Shown here: in pieces, positions 1 through 7,889 of the stretch
Numbering within the stretch: position 1 is the stretch's first letter
Layout: each line of letters starts with the position of its first letter
Assembly: GCF_000718015.1 (NCBI RefSeq)
Contig: NZ_JODY01000005.1
Coordinates: 62,001 to 126,000, forward strand
DNA length: 64,000 nucleotides
DNA from: Streptomyces catenulae
GTDB taxonomy: Bacteria; Actinomycetota; Actinomycetes; Streptomycetales; Streptomycetaceae
Direction of reading: 5' to 3'
Notes under the pieces: generated by a model
What the model was told of the DNA's origin: nothing
Database searches by the model: none
The model's input: the letters and a program-made list of their open reading frames with translations, nothing else
Position numbers and translations under genes: made by a program

Positions 1-528
1 GCCGGTGAGGAGGGCGGCACCGGTGTGCTCGTCCAGCACCCGCACCACCGCGGCGGCGGCAGCGGCGTGCCTGCGCACCTCCAGGTCCTCGGCCGGGCGC
101 TCCAGACGACCGGCCACGACCGCCGCCCACTGCCGCTCCAGCTGATCGCAGGCCATCAACCACGCGGTCCGCAGCGCCGGTTCGGTGTCGGCGAGCCGGA
201 TCATCTTCCTCCCCAGCAGCTCGTCCGACGGGCCGACGGGCGCCCCCTCGCTCCGGATCCGGGCCAGTTCGGCGCCGAGGTGTTCCTCCAGGGAGCGCTC
301 CGGGGGCCAGCCGCGCAACACGCCGATCAGCGTGCCGGTGCCCTGGAGCACGATCGGTTCGGCACAGCTCTCCTTGCTGCGGAAGTGCCGCCAGATCGTC
401 CGCGTCGACAGGCCGACCGCCTCGGCGATCTGGTCCCCGCTGGTGGCCGCGACGCCCTGCTCCCAGAACAGACGGGCCGCCTCCCGGGAAATCTCCAGCC
501 GCAGCCGCGCCCGCCGCTGCTCGCTCAT
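1..528 (-). CDS. TetR family transcriptional regulator (3' end cut by window edge)
   Basis: The minus strand reads open from ATG at 528 to the window edge (176 codons), so the C-terminus is missing. Near the N-terminus a typical TetR helix-turn-helix is visible: ATSGDQIAEAVGLSTRTIWR followed by HFRSKES. The rest is an alpha-helical ligand-binding region rich in Leu, Ala and Arg with no recognisable ligand signature. An in-frame GTG at 555 would add nine residues; ATG 528 places the HTH at the usual distance. A 15-bp palindrome lies about 60 bp upstream (585-599) and suits autorepression. The target is unknown; the nearest other gene, hypX, is transcribed in the same direction towards it. Confidence 0.85.
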   Translation of the reverse strand, partial: MSEQRRARLRLEISREAARLFWEQGVAATSGDQIAEAVGLSTRTIWRHFRSKESCAEPIVLQGTGTLIGVLRGWPPERSLEEHLGAELARIRSEGAPVGPSDELLGRKMIRLADTEPALRTAWLMACDQLERQWAAVVAGRLERPAEDLEVRRHAAAAAAVVRVLDEHTGAALLTG

Positions 529-584
529 CCCGCCACCGGCCCGCCTCTCCGTCACCACGGCGCCTCGCCGCCCTTCCCCGTCCA

Positions 585-599
585 CGTCATCGCATGACG
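585..599. promoter_or_regulatory. Candidate TetR operator upstream of the partial tetR
   Basis: Perfect inverted repeat CGTCAT-cgc-ATGACG (6-3-6), 57 bp upstream of the tetR start. TetR regulators commonly bind 14-20 bp palindromes of this kind in their own promoters. A further half-like ATGTCA follows at about 602. Confidence 0.45.
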
Positions 600-700
600 C
601 TATGTCACCTGGGCGCGCGCTCCCGCCGCCGGGCCCTGACGATAGCGAGGCGGTCGGCACGTGCTCACAGCGGGCCCGGACAGGTGTTCGCGGACGGGGA

Positions 701-733
701 CGCCGCCCGGCTACCGGCCGCCCCCGGGCGGCG
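701..733 (-). terminator. Weak candidate terminator hairpin over the hypX stop codon
   Basis: Ten-bp perfect stem CGCCGCCCGG / CCGGGCGGCG (701-710 and 724-733). The hypX stop (TAG, 713-711) sits in the loop. There is no T-tract. It may simply reflect Gly/Pro-rich C-terminal coding. Confidence 0.25.
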
Positions 734-2468
734 CGCCGGTCTCGGCCACCGGCCGCTCGGACGCGGTCCCGCGCCCGCCGCCCCGGAGCGCGGCGTCCCG
801 CAGCTGCTCCGGGGTGCTCCGCGGGCGCCGCTTGCGGACGAAGTCGCCGCGCAGGGCGTGGTACGGCGCGGCGGGGTCGAAGAAGGTGCGGCGCATCTGC
901 GTCAGCTCCTCCGTGCGGTAGGCGGAGAGCGGTTTGACGGCCTCGTCCCGCTCCCGTACCGCCTTCTTCGCCTCGATGCGCCGCTGGACCGGCGACGAGG
1001 TGGCGATCCGCGCGGCGAGGCGGGTGACCTCGGCGTCGAACTCCTGCGGTGCGCAGCGGACGATGCGGTCCACCAGACCGAGGCCGAGCGCCTTGGCCGC
1101 CGTCACCGGCAGCGCGCGCCGCATCAGCCGCGCCGCCTGCCCGGGGCCGACCCGGCGGGGGAGCGTGTACGTCCAGTACTCGGAGCCGTACAGCCCCATC
1201 AGCCGGTAGTGCGGGTTGAGCAGCGCGCCGCCGCGGCACCAGACCTCGTCCGCCGCCAGCGCCAGCATCGCGCCGCCCGCCGCGGCGTTGCCGCCGAGCG
1301 CGGCGACGACCAGCCGGTCGGTGGTGGTCAAGACCGCCTCCACCAGGTCATCCATGGCGGTGATGTTCGCCCACGACTCCGCGGCCGGGTCGGCGGCGGC
1401 CTCGATCACATGCAGATGGATGCCGTTGGAGAAGAAGTCCCGGCCGCCGCCGAGCACCAGGACCCGGGTCGGCCGGGAGCAGGCGAAGCGGTACGCGGCG
1501 AGCAGCCGCTCGCACCGGTCGGTGCTCATCGCGCCGCCCGGGAAGGAGAACCGCAGGAAGCCGACCGGGCCCTCCTCCCGGTAGCGGATGTCCGTCCAGG
1601 TCCGCCGGTCGTCGGGGAGTTGGAGCGGGGCGGGGATCTCCGGCACCGGCGGCAGCCGCCTGCCGAGCGCGAGGGTGGCCGGGAGTTTGAAGGTGGCCGG
1701 GCCGCCCGGGAGCCGACGGAGCCGCAGTTCGGGGATCCACACCGCGCCGTCCACCGTCGCCCGGCAGATCGCGCCCGCCCGGGTGGCCAGGATCTCGCCC
1801 GGGTGGCCCCGCAGCGTGTCCTCGGCGCACCCGCCGTGCAGATACCATTCCGCGCCCGCGAACGTGTCCAGCACCCCCGGCTGCGAGTCCGCCGTCCGCA
1901 GCTTGCGCAGCACGGTGCCGGTCGGGTCCGCCGCCCAGTCGATACGCCGCAGCCCCTGGTCGAAGTAGGGCCGTACGTGTCCGGCACCGTCCTGGCGCCG
2001 GGGCCGGTACGTGCCCGAGGCGAACCGCCGGACCGCGAGCAGCACCGCCTGCACGGCGGCGTCGCCGATCTCGCCCCGGTACAGATCGCTCTTGCCGACC
2101 GGCGGCAGCGCACAGGGCACGGAGGCCCACACGTCCCCGGCGTCCATCTCCGCATCGGCCTGCAACACCGTCACGCCCCACTCGTGGGCGCCCTCGTGGA
2201 TCGCCCAGTCCAGCGACGACGGGCCCCGGTCACCCACCGGGCCCGGGTGGACGACGAGACAGGGACAGGCGGACCAGACGTCCCGCGGGATCGCGGTGGT
2301 GAGCATCGGCGCGACGACCACCTCCGGCGCGTGCCGCCGCACGGCGTCCCGCAGGAACTCCTCACCCAACGCCAACTCCACCGCCACCGTGTGGCCTTCC
2401 TCGCCCAGCTCCGCGAAGACCCGCTGGGTGAGGCTGTTGACCGCGCTCGCGATCAGCAGGATGTGCAC
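711..2468 (-). CDS. hypX: HypX/HoxX-type hydrogenase maturation factor homologue
   Basis: The 585-residue protein has the two-domain plan of HypX. An N-terminal formyltransferase-like domain (about 1-250) carries VVHPGPVGDRGPSSLDWAI. A C-terminal crotonase-fold domain (about 290-545) carries SNGIHLHVIEAA, ESWANI, GGNAAAGGAMLALAAD and the signature ALLNPHYRLMGLYGSEYWTY. In studied systems HypX takes the formyl group of 10-formyl-tetrahydrofolate via formyl-CoA to CO, a ligand of O2-tolerant NiFe hydrogenases. No hydrogenase or hyp genes are visible in the window, so the role here is open. The gene is monocistronic by position, and GGGAGGT lies before ATG 2468. Residue identity to the family is strong; function by context is weak. 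Confidence 0.88.
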   Translation of the reverse strand: MHILLIASAVNSLTQRVFAELGEEGHTVAVELALGEEFLRDAVRRHAPEVVVAPMLTTAIPRDVWSACPCLVVHPGPVGDRGPSSLDWAIHEGAHEWGVTVLQADAEMDAGDVWASVPCALPPVGKSDLYRGEIGDAAVQAVLLAVRRFASGTYRPRRQDGAGHVRPYFDQGLRRIDWAADPTGTVLRKLRTADSQPGVLDTFAGAEWYLHGGCAEDTLRGHPGEILATRAGAICRATVDGAVWIPELRLRRLPGGPATFKLPATLALGRRLPPVPEIPAPLQLPDDRRTWTDIRYREEGPVGFLRFSFPGGAMSTDRCERLLAAYRFACSRPTRVLVLGGGRDFFSNGIHLHVIEAAADPAAESWANITAMDDLVEAVLTTTDRLVVAALGGNAAAGGAMLALAADEVWCRGGALLNPHYRLMGLYGSEYWTYTLPRRVGPGQAARLMRRALPVTAAKALGLGLVDRIVRCAPQEFDAEVTRLAARIATSSPVQRRIEAKKAVRERDEAVKPLSAYRTEELTQMRRTFFDPAAPYHALRGDFVRKRRPRSTPEQLRDAALRGGGRGTASERPVAETGAPPGGGR

Positions 2469-2656
2469 CGCTACCTCCCGACCGCCGGACCCGCACCGAT
2501 ACCGGCCCGACTGCGGCGATCATCACCGCCGCGGCCACGGCGGGAGCCGAGCCCCGCCCACCGGGTCACCTGGCCGGACGCCGAGGGGCACCGTGTCGGC
2601 GGCGTGCGGGCGCGGCGTGCGGGGCGGCGGCCGTCGGCGCCGGGGGCGGGCGCCGG

Positions 2657-3211
2657 TCACGGCCGGGAGGAGTGCTCCTCGGCCGGAAGTTCGTTGTCCA
2701 GCCAGGCGAGGAAGGAGAGCGCCGAGCCGCCGAAGTGCTCCCGGATCCGCGCCTGGATGGCCCGGAGCGCATGGCCGGGGACGAAGTTCTGTTCCGCGGG
2801 CTGCCCGCAGCCGCAGGCGCAGAACCGGGCCCGCAACCGCACCTCCTCGGGCAGTTCGCCGTAGGTGACGCTGTTGCGCGAGTCGTTGTGCAGCGGGTCG
2901 GCCTGCTCGGCGTAATGGTCGTAGATCGGGTGCCCGGCGGTCAGGAGCGTGCCCCACAGCGCCTTCTTCCGGCCGCGGTCGGTCCCGTGGACGGTCACAT
3001 CGGTGATCTCGGCGATGGCCCGCACCCGGCCCTCGCCGACGATGAGGGCGTACCGCTCGCGCCGGACCATCCGCAGGTCCAGACGCCACACCCCGCGACC
3101 GGCCTCCCACGCCTCGCGCTCGGTCATCCGGGGGAAGTAGCCGATCGAGTGCCGGTTCAGCGGGTCGCCGGTCACCCGCTCGTAATCACCGATCCTGATC
3201 CGGATCGCCAT
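2657..3211 (-). CDS. Uncharacterised protein with a CxCGCG motif
   Basis: 184 residues, ATG at 3211 preceded by GGAGG. I do not recognise the family. The C-terminal third has FCACGCGQPAEQNFVPGHAL, a compact Cys cluster followed by a Phe-x-Pro-Gly-His segment and an amphipathic helix, which suggests a metal-binding finger. The N-terminal part (RIRIGDYERVTGDPLNRHSI, then a charged beta-rich stretch) has no signal peptide or membrane segment, so the protein is probably cytosolic. It is separated from hypX by 188 bp and from the isochorismatase-like gene by 288 bp, so it is probably transcribed alone. No TTA codon or unusual composition was noticed. Confidence 0.7.
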   Translation of the reverse strand: MAIRIRIGDYERVTGDPLNRHSIGYFPRMTEREAWEAGRGVWRLDLRMVRRERYALIVGEGRVRAIAEITDVTVHGTDRGRKKALWGTLLTAGHPIYDHYAEQADPLHNDSRNSVTYGELPEEVRLRARFCACGCGQPAEQNFVPGHALRAIQARIREHFGGSALSFLAWLDNELPAEEHSSRP

Positions 3212-3499
3212 GCGGCGCCTCCACGGTAGTTGGGTGCCCTGCCCGACGGCGCCGTGCCGCGCATGCTCGGACCGGTCCCCGGGCGGGCCGTTCCCGGGCC
3301 GGCGGTGGCGAGAGCGATCCCGGTGGAGCGGGTGGCGCGACGGCGTCCGACGGAGGGGCGCCGACCGGGGGCCGTGAGACCCCCGGCCGACGTCACGGGT
3401 ATCGACCGCGCCCCGCGGCCGGTGGCGGACGCGTACGCCCGTCGCTCGTACGGTGCCGAGCTGCGGGCCGGGCGGCCACGGGCCGGGGACGCGGGCCGG

Positions 3500-4117
3500 T
3501 CACAGTGCCGGGCCGACTCCGTCCGCGGGGCGCGCGATCAGGAGGTCGGCGAAGGACTTGCCGTCCAGGAGGTCGGCCTGCGACGGGAAGACCGACTCCA
3601 GCAGCGTGTGGTGGGCGGTGGTGTCGGGGTCGGCGCAGACGTCCGAGAGCACGATCACCCGGTAGTCGCGGTCGGCCGCGTCACGGACGGTGGACAGTAT
3701 GACGCCCGTGGTGCTGACACCGGCCAGCACCACGGTGTCGATGCCGCGCTCCCGCAGGATGTCATCGAGGTGCGTCGTGCTGAACGCGCCGGTCCGGGTC
3801 TTGGTGACGATCTTGTCCTGCGGCCCGGGCTGGACCTCGGGGGCGATGACGGTCTCGGGGGAACCCTCCGCGAAGAGGTGGTGTTCGGCCGCCGGGGCGA
3901 AGGTCTTGTTGTTCTCCGAGATGCCCTTGTAGTCCTCCTCGGTGAACGCCACCCGTACATAGACGACCTGGATACCGGCGGCCACGGCCGCCTCCCGGGC
4001 CTGCTTGGCCCGCTGCACCAGATCGGAAGGGTCGGAGAGGAGGCCGAGGATGCCCGCCTGCAGATCCATGAGCAGCAGCGCCGTGCGGTGCGGCGTAATG
4101 GTGAGGGTGTCAGTCAT
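3500..4117 (-). CDS. Isochorismatase-fold hydrolase-like protein lacking the catalytic Cys
   Basis: 205 residues with the fold of cysteine hydrolases such as nicotinamidases and isochorismatases. Visible landmarks are LLLMDLQAGI (first Asp), IVTKTRTGAF (the Lys position) and the nucleophile loop GVSTTGVILSTVRDAADRDY. In that loop the residue aligned with the usual Cys is Val, so normal cysteine hydrolase chemistry is unlikely. PhzD-like isochorismatases also lack the Cys, so vinyl-ether hydrolysis remains possible. Downstream on the same strand lies the MarR-MFS pair, but the 119-bp gap and a hairpin argue for separate units. The substrate is unknown. Confidence 0.82.
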   Translation of the reverse strand: MTDTLTITPHRTALLLMDLQAGILGLLSDPSDLVQRAKQAREAAVAAGIQVVYVRVAFTEEDYKGISENNKTFAPAAEHHLFAEGSPETVIAPEVQPGPQDKIVTKTRTGAFSTTHLDDILRERGIDTVVLAGVSTTGVILSTVRDAADRDYRVIVLSDVCADPDTTAHHTLLESVFPSQADLLDGKSFADLLIARPADGVGPAL

Positions 4118-4165
4118 CGTGGTCGTTCCTTTCGATCACTCTTACGGATGTGCCACAGTCCCGGC

Positions 4166-4183
4166 GTCGGGCGCGGGCCCGAC
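4166..4183 (-). terminator. Candidate hairpin downstream of the MFS gene
   Basis: Seven-bp stem GTCGGGC / GCCCGAC with a 4-nt loop, 53 bp past the MFS stop codon. No T-tract, as is usual in high-GC actinomycetes, so support is modest. Confidence 0.3.
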
Positions 4184-4235
4184 AGAAACGGCCCGCCGGG
4201 CGGAGCCGGGGCGCGGGCGGTGACCCGCACCCGGG

Positions 4236-5636
4236 TCAACGGGTGTGTGCCGGAAGTCTGTCGAGCACGGTGGCCAGCAACAGCACGGTGGCGAGCCCGG
4301 CCAGGGCCAGTCCCAGGACGTGCAGCCCCGCGTCACCGGCGGTGTTGCCGAGCGCCAGGCTCACCAGGCTGGCGGACATGATGGCCCCGAGATTGGTGGA
4401 GGTCCGCAGCAGTCCCGAGGCCACCCCGACCTGTTCGGCCGGGGACTGCGCGTAGAGCACGGTCTGATTGCCCACGGAGCCGAGGCCGGTCGTCACGCCG
4501 AACGTCAGCGTCACCGCCGCGATCAGGACGAGCGGGGTGTGCGGGCTGAACGTCACCATCGCCAGCGAGCCGACCAGCGCCGCGGCCGCCGCGGCGATCA
4601 GCGGGCCGCGGACGAGCTGCCGCCGGGAGAAGGGGATGGTGACCACCGAGGCGAGGAACGACATCGGCAGCAGCAGGAGACTGACGGTGATGGCCGACAT
4701 CCCCCGGCTCTCCGCCAGCCACTGGGAGAGGCCGTAGAGGATGCAGTACGGCACCAGCAAGGTGGCGCCGACGCGGAGATAGGTCATGCTCAGCGGCCGG
4801 TTCCGGGCGAGCATCCGGACGTCGATGAAGGGCAGCCGGGCCCGGCGCTCCCAGAGCACCAGCGCGACCGCCAGGAGGAGCGTCGCGGTCAGCATCAGCC
4901 AGTTGGGATGGGCCAGATCGCCGCAGAACAGCAGCATGCAGGTGACCATGGCGGCGAACAGCAGCATGCCCGGCGGGTCCAGCTCGCTGAGCAGCGACGC
5001 CGCGGCACGGGTACCGGAACCGGCGTCCGCCGGGACCCAGCAGAGGGTCATCACGATGCCGAGCAGCGCCATCGGTACGTTGACGAGGAAGGTCGCCCGC
5101 CAGTCGGCCACCGCCACCAGCGCGCCGCCGATCGGCAGCCCCACGGCCGCGGTCACCAGTCCGGCGGCCGACAGCGCGCCCAGCGTGCCGCCGACCTTCA
5201 CCTCCGGATGGCGTGCGGCGAACCGCCGCACGATCATCATCGCCGTGGGATAGCCACCGGCCGTACCGATGCCGAGCAGCACCCGCGCCACGGTCAGCGT
5301 CGCCAGATTCGGGGCCAGGGTGCCCAGGACGCCGCCCACGCCGACCAGACAGAGCCCGGCGAGGAACACCCGCCGCGGACCGAACCGTTCGGCCAGCCGT
5401 CCCATGGTGGGCTGGGCGATGGCGCTGGCGAGGTAGAGCGAGGACACCAGCACCGCGGTCGCCGCGATGGTGACGTGGAGCGACCGGGCGATGGGCACCA
5501 ACGCGGTCGCGAGAATGGAGCTGTTGATGGGGTTGAGCGCCGAGCCCACCAGCAGCGGCGCGACCAGACGCCACCCCGGGGTGCGGACCGGATCGTCGGT
5601 CGCCGCGGTCTTGTCGCGGGTTAACTCACCGCTCAC
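4236..5636 (-). CDS. MFS drug/metabolite exporter (DHA2-like), translationally coupled to marR
   Basis: A 466-residue integral membrane protein. The start is GTG 5636, which overlaps the marR stop by 4 bp (GTGA); longer in-frame reading upstream lies inside marR and is not credible. Hydrophobic segments run through the whole protein (LVAPLLVGSALNPINSSILA, ATAVLVSSLYLASAIAQPTM and others) with the loop motif GRLAERFGPRRVFLAG after helix 2. This points to proton-coupled efflux. Codon 5 is TTA (5624-5622), the rare leucine codon read by the bldA tRNA in Streptomyces. Expression should be controlled by the MarR repressor through the 6145-6183 site. The substrate is unknown; the adjacent fatty-acyl cluster is a reasonable candidate source. 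Confidence 0.9.
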   Translation of the reverse strand: MSGELTRDKTAATDDPVRTPGWRLVAPLLVGSALNPINSSILATALVPIARSLHVTIAATAVLVSSLYLASAIAQPTMGRLAERFGPRRVFLAGLCLVGVGGVLGTLAPNLATLTVARVLLGIGTAGGYPTAMMIVRRFAARHPEVKVGGTLGALSAAGLVTAAVGLPIGGALVAVADWRATFLVNVPMALLGIVMTLCWVPADAGSGTRAAASLLSELDPPGMLLFAAMVTCMLLFCGDLAHPNWLMLTATLLLAVALVLWERRARLPFIDVRMLARNRPLSMTYLRVGATLLVPYCILYGLSQWLAESRGMSAITVSLLLLPMSFLASVVTIPFSRRQLVRGPLIAAAAAALVGSLAMVTFSPHTPLVLIAAVTLTFGVTTGLGSVGNQTVLYAQSPAEQVGVASGLLRTSTNLGAIMSASLVSLALGNTAGDAGLHVLGLALAGLATVLLLATVLDRLPAHTR

Positions 5637-6115
5637 CGCGCACCCCCGTGGACACCCCTGCGCCGCATGCTGACGACGGGGCCGACGGTGCTGTCGACGA
5701 GGCGGCCCATCAGCTTCACGGCCGACGCCAGCTGCTCCTGCTCGTCGGGGGAGAGCTCGTCCGCGATCGCCGCACTGAGCCACCGGGCGTGCAGCCCCAG
5801 CAGATCGGTCACCAGCTCGCTGCCGCGCTCCGTACCGGAGAGCAGGATGCGGCGGCCGTCGTGCTCGTCGGGGGTGCGCCGTATCAGACCGGCTTCCTCC
5901 AGGCCCGTCAGGGTCTGCGCCATCGACTGGGGGCGCATGTACTCCAGGGCGGCCAGTTCGCTGGTGGTGATCGGCCCCTCGCGCACCACGCGGTAGAGCG
6001 CCGTCAGTTGGGGACGGGACAGCCCTTCGGCTTCCACGCCCGACTCCGCCCGGATACGGCCGCGCAGCAGGCGCATCGCGAAATCCAGGTCCATGGCCAA
6101 CGCTGCCAGATCCAT
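5633..6115 (-). CDS. MarR family repressor of the MFS operon
   Basis: 160 residues with a winged helix typical of MarR: SRPQLTALYRVVREGPITTS, then LAALEYMRPQSMAQTLTGLE and the beta-wing LIRRTPDEHDGRRILLSGTE. The DxR-like wing (DEHDGRR) is the DNA-contact hallmark. The gene is first in a two-gene operon and overlaps the MFS start by 4 bp, the standard layout for a repressor controlling an exporter and itself. An excellent operator candidate lies 30-68 bp upstream of the start. The inducing ligand cannot be read from the sequence. Confidence 0.93.
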   Translation of the reverse strand: MDLAALAMDLDFAMRLLRGRIRAESGVEAEGLSRPQLTALYRVVREGPITTSELAALEYMRPQSMAQTLTGLEEAGLIRRTPDEHDGRRILLSGTERGSELVTDLLGLHARWLSAAIADELSPDEQEQLASAVKLMGRLVDSTVGPVVSMRRRGVHGGAR

Positions 6116-6144
6116 CGGTCCGTCATCACCACTTCGCCAAGTGA

Positions 6145-6183
6145 ACAGGTAGCCTGCACAGTATATCTCTTCAGGCTACCTGT
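6145..6183. promoter_or_regulatory. Double palindromic MarR operator
   Basis: Perfect 12-bp inverted repeat ACAGGTAGCCTG (6145-6156) and CAGGCTACCTGT (6172-6183) with a 15-bp AT-richer spacer that includes GTATAT. Each arm also contains its own small palindrome, CAGG-N3-CCTG, and the two centres are 26 bp apart. It lies just upstream of marR, so it probably covers the marR-MFS promoter. Confidence 0.75.
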
Positions 6184-6237
6184 CCATTTGTCGACGGTGC
6201 GGCGCGCACGGCCTCCGGAGCCGCCGGTGTCACGGGG

Positions 6238-6996
6238 TCAGAGGGCGGTCCAGCCCCCGTCGATGACATAGCCCGAGCCGTGGACGAACGAGGACTCGTC
6301 GCTCGCCAGGAACAGCACGAGGTGGGCGATCTCCTCCGGCTGCGCATGGCGCCCGGCGGGCACGCTCCGGACGGTTTCGAGGATCGCGGCGTCCCCCTGC
6401 TCCAGGATCGGCCGCGTCATCGGCGTCTCCACGGCACCGGGCAGGATCGCGTTGGCCCGCACCCCCTGCTTGCCGTAGTCGGCGGCGAGTTGCCGGGTGA
6501 ACCCGAGCACACCGTGCTTGGACGAGGTGTAGGCGATCCCGCCGCCGCCCGCCACCGTCCCGGAGATCGAGGAGGTGTTGACGACCGTGCCGCCGCCGTC
6601 GAGGAGCGCGGGCAGCAGTGCCTTGGTGACCAGGAACATCCCCTTGAGGTTGATGTCCAGGACGCGGTCCCACTGCTCCTCGTCGGTGTCGAGCACCGGC
6701 GCGTAGTGGTCGAAGACGCCCGCGTTGTTCACCAGGACGTCCACCTGCCCGAACGCGGCCAGCGCGCGTGCGGCGGCGCGGCCGACCGAGGCGCTGTCGG
6801 CGACATCGACCGCGTACGCCGCGGCGCGCGCGCCACGCTCCCGCAGCGCGTCGACCGTGACGGCGGCGTCCCCGGCGTCCAGATCCCAGACAGCGACCGC
6901 GGCGCCCTCCGCCGCGAACCGCTCGGCGACGGCCCGGCCGATACCGGAACCGCCGCCGGTGACCACCGCCACCCTTCCTTCGAGGCGACCGACCAC
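6238..6996 (-). CDS. SDR oxidoreductase (3-oxoacyl reductase-like), SDR1
   Basis: 252 residues, GTG start with AGGAGG upstream. A classical short-chain dehydrogenase: cofactor loop TGGGSGIG near the N-terminus, NNAG (VLVNNAGVF), catalytic Ser in NTSSISG, and YTSSK with the active-site Tyr and Lys. The acidic residue after beta-2 (VWDLDAGD) favours NAD over NADP. It is last in the operon ACP-KASIII-SDR3-SDR2-SDR1, 60 bp after SDR2. In that setting it most likely reduces a keto group, or oxidises a hydroxyl, on an ACP- or CoA-bound intermediate. Exact substrate not predictable. No TTA codon. Confidence 0.88.
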   Translation of the reverse strand: MVGRLEGRVAVVTGGGSGIGRAVAERFAAEGAAVAVWDLDAGDAAVTVDALRERGARAAAYAVDVADSASVGRAAARALAAFGQVDVLVNNAGVFDHYAPVLDTDEEQWDRVLDINLKGMFLVTKALLPALLDGGGTVVNTSSISGTVAGGGGIAYTSSKHGVLGFTRQLAADYGKQGVRANAILPGAVETPMTRPILEQGDAAILETVRSVPAGRHAQPEEIAHLVLFLASDESSFVHGSGYVIDGGWTAL

Positions 6997-7056
6997 GACA
7001 TCCTCCTTTGTGTCACGACGGGAAGGTGATGAGGAGAGCCCGGAGGGCGCGGCCCG

Positions 7057-7830
7057 CTACAGCGCGGTGAAGCCGCCGTCGACCGGCAGGGTCACACCGG
7101 TGACGTAGGAACTCCGCTCGCTGCACAGCCACGCCGCCGCCTGAGCGGTCTCCTCGGGATCGGCCGTCCGCGGCTGGGGCGTCGTCCGGTGCAACTCCTG
7201 CTCGATGCCGGGGTTCTGCGCGTACCACGCCTCCACCAGCTCGCTCCGGGTGGTGCCGGGGGCGATGGCGTTCACCCGGATCCCCTCGCCGCCGTACTCC
7301 GCGGCGGCTGCCTTGGTCAGCCCGATCACCGCGTGCTTGGAGGCGACGTACGGGGCCGCCACCGGCGAGGCGACCAGCCCGCCGACGCTGCTGGTGTTGA
7401 CGATCGCGCCGCCGTTCCCGGCCGCCAGCATCGCCGTGATCTCGGGGCGCAGACAGTTGAAGAGCCCCCGGACGTTGGTGTCCATGACGGGGTCGTACTC
7501 CTCGTCCGCCATCAGGTGCAGCGGGGTGCGGCCACAGGCGTACCCCGCGTTGTTGAACGCGGTGTCGAGGCGGCCGAAGCGCTCCACGGTGAAGTCCACG
7601 GCGCGCCGCATATCGGCGGAGCGGCTCACGTCCGCCACCACGTACTCCGCCTCCGCGCCGGTCTGCTGTAACTCCTTGACCAGGGCCGCCAGGCGCTCCT
7701 CGCGGCGGGCGATCAGGACGACGGCGGAGCCCTCGCGTGCGAAGACCCGCGCCGCGGCAGCGCCGATGCCGCTGCTGGAGCCGGTGATCAGGCTCACCTT
7801 GCCGGACAGAATGCCGTCTTTCCCGGGCAT
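7057..7830 (-). CDS. SDR oxidoreductase (3-oxoacyl reductase-like), SDR2, with a TTA codon
   Basis: 257 residues, ATG start. Classical SDR features: TGSSSGIG cofactor loop, ARREERL after beta-2 (Arg pair suggesting NADP), NNAG (FNNAGYACG), NTSSVGG and YVASK with the catalytic Tyr-x3-Lys. Codon 54 is TTA (7671-7669), a mark of bldA dependence in Streptomyces. It lies between SDR3 and SDR1 in the same operon, with 59-60 bp gaps. Probably a keto-acyl reductase of the ACP/KASIII pathway. The precise step and stereochemistry are unknown. Confidence 0.88.
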   Translation of the reverse strand: MPGKDGILSGKVSLITGSSSGIGAAAARVFAREGSAVVLIARREERLAALVKELQQTGAEAEYVVADVSRSADMRRAVDFTVERFGRLDTAFNNAGYACGRTPLHLMADEEYDPVMDTNVRGLFNCLRPEITAMLAAGNGGAIVNTSSVGGLVASPVAAPYVASKHAVIGLTKAAAAEYGGEGIRVNAIAPGTTRSELVEAWYAQNPGIEQELHRTTPQPRTADPEETAQAAAWLCSERSSYVTGVTLPVDGGFTAL

Positions 7831-7889
7831 GGGGACCGTGCCTTTCTGGGGTGTTGGGGGGCAGTGGGGTGCTCAGGGGCGGTGCTCCG

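Noticed and set aside
711..2468. Part of a hydrogenase operon
   Set aside because: No hydrogenase structural gene or hyp gene is seen downstream; upstream content beyond the left edge is not visible, so only the orphan status within this window is claimed.
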